Shown: piece by piece, positions 49,781 to 52,835 of the stretch
How the letters are laid out: the number at the start of each line of letters is the position of its first letter
Numbering within the stretch: position 1 is the first letter of the stretch
From: Planctomycetota bacterium
GTDB taxonomy: Bacteria; Planctomycetota; J058
Assembly: GCA_019636275.1 (NCBI GenBank)
Contig: JAHBXY010000050.1
Span: 1 to 52,835 of the forward strand
Length of the DNA: 52,835 bases
Direction of reading: 5' to 3'
The notes under the pieces: generated by a model
Seen by the model: only the letters and a program-made list of their open reading frames with translations
The model's database searches: none
What the model was told of the DNA's origin: nothing
Position numbers and translations under genes: made by a program

Positions 49781-50257
49781 GTGGACGCAGGCGGTGACGG
49801 CGGGCGCGGGGAGCAGCGTCGGGCGCGCAACTACCTGCTCGCGCCCATGGTGCAGGTGCGCCTGGGGATCTACAGCATCGTCCTCGGCGTGCTCTTCGCG
49901 TGCGGGACGCTCGGCGTCCTCTACGCCGCGCTCAGCCGCGTGTACGCGGAGCTCCTGCTCCTGATCGAGGAGAAGGGGGAGGCCGCCCGGCTCGTCGAGC
50001 GGCAGTTCGGCGAGACGGCCATGTGGCTGCTCGCCCTCGCGGTGATCTACATCGCCTGCACGGTCGCCGTCTCGGTGCTCTACACGCACCGCCTGATCGG
50101 GCCGGCCGTGGCCTTCCGTCGGCATCTGCGGGCCCTGCGCGAGGGGCGCTACGAGGTGCGCACGGCGCTGCGCAAGCACGACGCGATGACCGAGGTCGCC
50201 GACGAGCTCAACGCGCTGGCGGAGCACCTCGAGCAGCGCGCGGCCCCGCCGACGTGA
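49781..50257 (+). CDS. Two-helix membrane protein with HAMP-like tail
   Basis: This 158-aa protein has two transmembrane helices (about 28-52 and 82-104) separated by a short periplasmic helix, then a cytosolic segment RLIGPAVAFRRHLRALREGRYE...DEFADELNALA-type that looks like a HAMP domain. It resembles the membrane part of a chemoreceptor or histidine kinase without an output domain. Similar stand-alone proteins are common in Deltaproteobacteria and planctomycetes, with unknown function. GTG at 49781 is chosen because GGGGAGG precedes it at proper distance; GTG at 49775 is too close. Confidence 0.78.
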   Translation: MDAGGDGGRGEQRRARNYLLAPMVQVRLGIYSIVLGVLFACGTLGVLYAALSRVYAELLLLIEEKGEAARLVERQFGETAMWLLALAVIYIACTVAVSVLYTHRLIGPAVAFRRHLRALREGRYEVRTALRKHDAMTEVADELNALAEHLEQRAAPPT

Positions 50258-50301
50258 CGGAGCGCGGCGGCGCAGCGCGCGCTGCGCCGCCGCCGGTCGC
50301 G

Positions 50302-50550
50302 TCAGTCGTGCCCCGCGACCTTCACGATCTTGTTGTAGAGCCCGAGGATCAGCAGCGTCGGCACCCACTGGCCGACGAACTCGGCGTCCCGGTCGCGGCC
50401 CATGGTCTTGAGCGCCAGCGACCCGACGACGGAGCCCAGGCTGGCCCAGAGGAACAGGTCGGACGGCAGCTTCGCCGTCTGACGCTCGATCCCGCGCGCG
50501 ATGACGCCCTCGCGCCGCTCCGTCCCGAACAACGTGCCCGTGCCGAACAT
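50302..50550 (-). CDS. Small conserved-looking membrane protein
   Basis: This 82-aa protein has two hydrophobic helices (SDLFLWASLGSVVGSLALK and FVGQWVPTLLILGLYNKIV) joined by a charged loop, and a polar N-terminus (GTERREGVIARGIERQTAKLP). No named family is recognised. ATG at 50548-50550 follows GGAG. It is convergent with the HAMP-like gene and divergent from yacG. Confidence 0.7.
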   Translation of the reverse strand: MFGTGTLFGTERREGVIARGIERQTAKLPSDLFLWASLGSVVGSLALKTMGRDRDAEFVGQWVPTLLILGLYNKIVKVAGHD

Positions 50551-50741
50551 TCCGCACTCCACGAGCGGCCCGCTGCTGGACCCGGCCCTGCGCCGGCCCG
50601 GGGCGCCGCCCCGCGCCTGCCGAGCGAACGGGCTGCCGCCCGCGGGGGGCGCGGCGCCGCCGCGGCTTTCGCCGCGCGCGGGGCGCCGGCCCTGTCCCGC
50701 GGGGCCGCGTCCGTCCCGGGACCCGCGCCAGCAGGCGCGGG

Positions 50742-50747
50742 TATCCT
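50742..50747 (+). promoter_or_regulatory. Candidate -10 box TATCCT
   Basis: TATCCT lies exactly 7 nt before the yacG ATG. The GGAGG right at the ATG is too close to act as a normal ribosome site, so a leaderless transcript is likely. Confidence 0.45.
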
Positions 50748-50754
50748 CGGAGGC

Positions 50755-50970
50755 ATGGCCGACCTCACGTGCCCCACCTGCGACGCCCTCGTCCCCGGCG
50801 ACGCGCCGGCCTTCCCCTTCTGCTCGCCGCGCTGCCGCCTGCTCGACCTCGAGCGGTGGGTCAGCGGGGGCTACGTGGTCAGTCGGCCCATGGACGCGCG
50901 CGACCTCGAGGAGCTCGAGGCGACCCTCGAGGGCCGCCCGCAGTCCAGCGAGGTGGACGGAGACGTGTGA
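50755..50970 (+). CDS. yacG: DNA gyrase inhibitor YacG-like zinc protein
   Basis: This 71-aa protein has the YacG zinc site: CPTC (Cys6, Cys9) and CSPRC (Cys24, Cys28), followed by the RLLDLERWVSGGYVV helix/strand. In E. coli YacG binds GyrB and inhibits gyrase. It is a stand-alone gene here, not next to coaE. The last codons GTG TGA lie inside the left terminal repeat of the family A element, so the mobile-like repeat supplies the stop codon and possibly trimmed the original C-terminus. Confidence 0.88.
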   Translation: MADLTCPTCDALVPGDAPAFPFCSPRCRLLDLERWVSGGYVVSRPMDARDLEELEATLEGRPQSSEVDGDV

Positions 50971-51157
50971 TCGACGGCTGCGGCCGCGGATGCCGGGCGA
51001 GGGGGGGCGCGCGCGGGTCGTAGGATCCGGCGATCGATACGACCCGCGCGCGCTCCCCCCTCGCCTCGGCCTCCGCGCCCTCGCCTCGCTTGCGGTTCCA
51101 TTCCCCCCGTGGGTTCGAGCGTGTCGATCACACGCTGCCCGTTTGAAGACTGGCCCT
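50965..51157 (+). repeat. Dispersed repeat family A, copy 4 (complete, short-loop form)
   Basis: Both terminal repeats are perfect: GTGTGATCGAC at 50965-50975 and GTCGATCACAC at 51123-51133, giving a 169-bp element. The central stem (GCGCGCGGGTCGTA ending at 51022; TACGACCCGCGCGCGC from 51038) has a 15-nt loop. The conserved right flank GTTTGAAGACTGGCCCT runs to 51157. The left end overlaps the yacG stop codon. The rest of the 305-bp gap holds the promoter of the FHA kinase. Confidence 0.9.
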
Positions 51158-51249
51158 GGCGAGACGACGGCTGCGGCCTCGCCTCGCTCGTCCCCGCTCC
51201 ACGCAGACACGCGGTCGGTCCGGAGCGGGCGCCGTGGCGCCGACCGCGC

Positions 51250-51255
51250 TAGAGT
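51250..51255 (+). promoter_or_regulatory. Candidate -10 box TAGAGT
   Basis: TAGAGT lies 20 nt before the GTG of the FHA kinase, leaving room for the GGAGG ribosome site at about 51264. Confidence 0.45.
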
Positions 51256-51275
51256 CTCTCCCCGGAGGCCGGGAC

Positions 51276-52499
51276 GTGAGCGGCGGCGTGCTCGTGCAGG
51301 AGGTCGACCGGGGGCAGCTCCACGTGTGCGCCACGTGGCAGTCGGTGGTCGTCGGCCGCGACCCGACCGCCTGCGGGTTCGTGGTCAAGGACCCCCACGT
51401 GTCGCGCCAGCACTGCGAGCTCTACGCCGAGCTCGACGGGCGCGTGCGCGTGCGGCCCCTGTCGGACAAGCCCACGCTCCTCGACGGCCAGCGCGTGGAG
51501 GGCGAGGCGCACGCGGCGCCCGGGGCGACGCTGACCCTGGGCGCCGACGTGCAGCTGGCCGTGATCGGGCCGCTCGACCCGCTGGCCCCCCGACGCGACC
51601 GGGACGGCTGGCTCACCCTGCCGCAGCGGCTCCTGCCGCACCTGATCATCCTGAAGATCGTCGGCCACGGCGGCGCAGGGGTGGTCTACGAGGGCTGGGA
51701 CGAGCAGCGCCGGCGCCGCGTGGCGTTGAAGCTGCTCCTGGCGGGCGGCCGGGCGACGGGCGAGCTGCTCGTGCGCTTCAAGCGCGAGGCGATCCTCCAG
51801 GGCTCGCTCAGCGACTACCCGGGGATCGTGCGCGTCCACGACATGGGGACGCTGCCGGACACGGGCGAGCTGTTCTTCTCCATGGAGTTCGTCAAGGGCG
51901 ACACGCTGCGGCAGCGGATCAAGGCCGGCCTGTCGCGCCTGGAGGGCGTGCGGCTCATGGCCCGCGTGGCGCGCGCCGTCCACTACGCGCACGAGAAGGG
52001 GATCGTCCACCGCGACCTCAAGCCCGGCAACGTCATGGTCTCGGACAAGGGCGTGATCCGGCTCACCGACTTCGGCGTGGCCAAGGCGCTCGAGCAGGAC
52101 GACGGGCTGACGATGACCGGCGTGATGATGGGCACGCCGAACTACATGGCGCCCGAGCAGATCGACGACGCCAAGCGCGTCGGGCCGACCGCCGACGTCT
52201 ACGGGCTGGGCGCGATCCTCTACCAGGTGCTCACCGGGCGCCCGCCGTTCGTGGGCGACGACCTCAACGTGATGCTCGACCAGGTGGCGCGCGGCGACTA
52301 CCCGCCGCCCGAGCAGGTCGACCCGACGATCGACCCGACGCTCTCGGCGATCTGTCGCCAGGCGCTGAACCGCGACGCGAACGACCGCACGCCCACCGCC
52401 ATGGCCCTGGCCGAGGCGCTCGAGGGCTGGCTGCGGCGAGCGGACCCGCCGACGCGCGTGCGCCTGACGCGACCCGGGAGCGGGTCGGGCCTGGCGTGA
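51276..52499 (+). CDS. FHA-domain Ser/Thr protein kinase
   Basis: This 407-aa soluble kinase has an N-terminal FHA domain (about 1-105: VVVGRDPTACGFVV, DPHVSRQHCELY, the phosphothreonine-binding Arg/Ser/His set) and a Hanks kinase domain (about 128-392: GHGGAGVVYEG, VALKLL, HRDLKPGN, DFGVAKA, GTPNYMAPEQ). There is no membrane segment, unlike the other two kinases in the window, so it is probably cytosolic and recognises phosphorylated partners through FHA. GTG at 51276 has GGAGG eight nt upstream. It overlaps the next gene by GTGA. Confidence 0.92.
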   Translation: MSGGVLVQEVDRGQLHVCATWQSVVVGRDPTACGFVVKDPHVSRQHCELYAELDGRVRVRPLSDKPTLLDGQRVEGEAHAAPGATLTLGADVQLAVIGPLDPLAPRRDRDGWLTLPQRLLPHLIILKIVGHGGAGVVYEGWDEQRRRRVALKLLLAGGRATGELLVRFKREAILQGSLSDYPGIVRVHDMGTLPDTGELFFSMEFVKGDTLRQRIKAGLSRLEGVRLMARVARAVHYAHEKGIVHRDLKPGNVMVSDKGVIRLTDFGVAKALEQDDGLTMTGVMMGTPNYMAPEQIDDAKRVGPTADVYGLGAILYQVLTGRPPFVGDDLNVMLDQVARGDYPPPEQVDPTIDPTLSAICRQALNRDANDRTPTAMALAEALEGWLRRADPPTRVRLTRPGSGSGLA

Positions 52500-52835
52500 C
52501 GGACGACCGCGCGGCCGTGGTCGCGGGCGCGCAGGCCCGCGCGGCGCTGTTCACCGCCGCCGCCCTCCTCGTCCCGCTGCCGCTGGTCGACGACCTGCTC
52601 GTGCGGCGGGCCCGCGCGCACCTCGTCGCCACGCTCCTGCGCGCCCACGGGCGCGAGGTCGATCCGGGGCGGCTCGCGGCGCTGTGGCGCGGCCGCGGCT
52701 GCCTGGACGGCTGCCTGGGGCTCCCCTTCAAGGTCCTCATCTGGCCGCTGAAGAAGCTCCTGCGGACCGTGTTCTTCTTCCTCGGCATCCGCGCGGCCGC
52801 GCTCGACGTCGGCCGCACGCTCGCGCTCGGCCGCG
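52496..52835 (+). CDS. Hypothetical membrane-associated protein, 3' end outside window
   Basis: The first 113 codons are visible. The GTG start overlaps the TGA of the FHA kinase gene, so translation is coupled. Two hydrophobic stretches occur (LFTAAALLVPLPLVDDLLV and LGLPFKVLIWPLKKLLRTVFFFLG), with a CLDGCLG Cys pair between them. No family is recognised. It may be a membrane partner of the kinase. Confidence 0.7.
   Translation, partial: MTDDRAAVVAGAQARAALFTAAALLVPLPLVDDLLVRRARAHLVATLLRAHGREVDPGRLAALWRGRGCLDGCLGLPFKVLIWPLKKLLRTVFFFLGIRAAALDVGRTLALGR

Overview
This 52.8 kb window is extremely GC-rich (clearly above 70% by eye), densely packed and entirely chromosomal in character. The gene types suggest a large-genome, signalling-heavy bacterium. 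There are three Hanks-type kinases fused to WD40, TPR or FHA modules, many PAS histidine kinases, an SUMF1-type protein, a bacterial Tim44-like/TPM pair, a DUF3352-like giant periplasmic protein and a C45 acyltransferase. I favour Planctomycetota, with Myxococcota as the alternative; no rRNA, tRNA or other phylogenetic marker in the window settles this. I see no tRNA, rRNA, CRISPR array, phage or transposase gene.

Layout. 1-9.1 kb: an acidic coiled-coil protein (5' cut off), an AGMO-like membrane hydroxylase, a voltage-gated-like channel, a NADAR protein, a membrane spermidine-synthase-like protein, PanE and a patatin lipoprotein. 9.2-13.9 kb: a kinase-WD40 receptor, a secreted papain-fold protein and a small hypothetical. 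14.0-17.9 kb: a three-gene overlapping phosphorelay (PAS-PAS-HisKA_2, REC-PAS-GAF-HK, REC). 17.9-20.0 kb: the Tim44-like/TPM pair. 20.0-20.5 kb: a lower-GC island with two inverted arrays of a G-quadruplex-forming hexamer. 20.5-25.3 kb: a C45 acyltransferase and a kinase/TPR pair that looks like one gene split by a frameshift. 25.6-29.3 kb: an operon of ADP-ribosylglycohydrolase, a soluble FtsH-like AAA protease and an 89-aa partner. 29.3-31.0 kb: MOSC, RsmH and a lipoprotein. 31.3-34.5 kb: the giant DUF3352-like protein. 34.6-39.1 kb: a stop-start-coupled operon of lipoprotein, 69-aa peptide, RRE-radical SAM-SPASM enzyme, SUMF1-like protein, PnuC and NadR. 39.9-47.4 kb: YihY, a second phosphorelay, SodC and another PAS kinase. 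47.6-52.8 kb: YjbQ, a frameshifted alcohol dehydrogenase, two small membrane proteins, YacG, an FHA-kinase and a truncated membrane protein.

The intergenic DNA is unusually informative. Two dispersed repeat families fill most of the large gaps. Family A has perfect 11-bp terminal inverted repeats and a long internal hairpin; family B is different in sequence. Their ends repeatedly touch stop codons, and one copy supplies the stop codon of yacG. Several genes carry a TAnnnT -10-like box 6-7 nt from the start codon (leaderless mRNAs), and two genes for exported proteins share an identical bipartite upstream motif at exactly the same distance from the start.

The best candidates for an undescribed system are: (1) the peptide/radical-SAM/SUMF1/PnuC/NadR operon, possibly a peptide-derived product linked to NAD metabolism; (2) the ADP-ribosylhydrolase/soluble FtsH-like/partner operon; and (3) the inverted G-quadruplex hexamer arrays. 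All functional readings come from motifs seen by eye; no database search was run.
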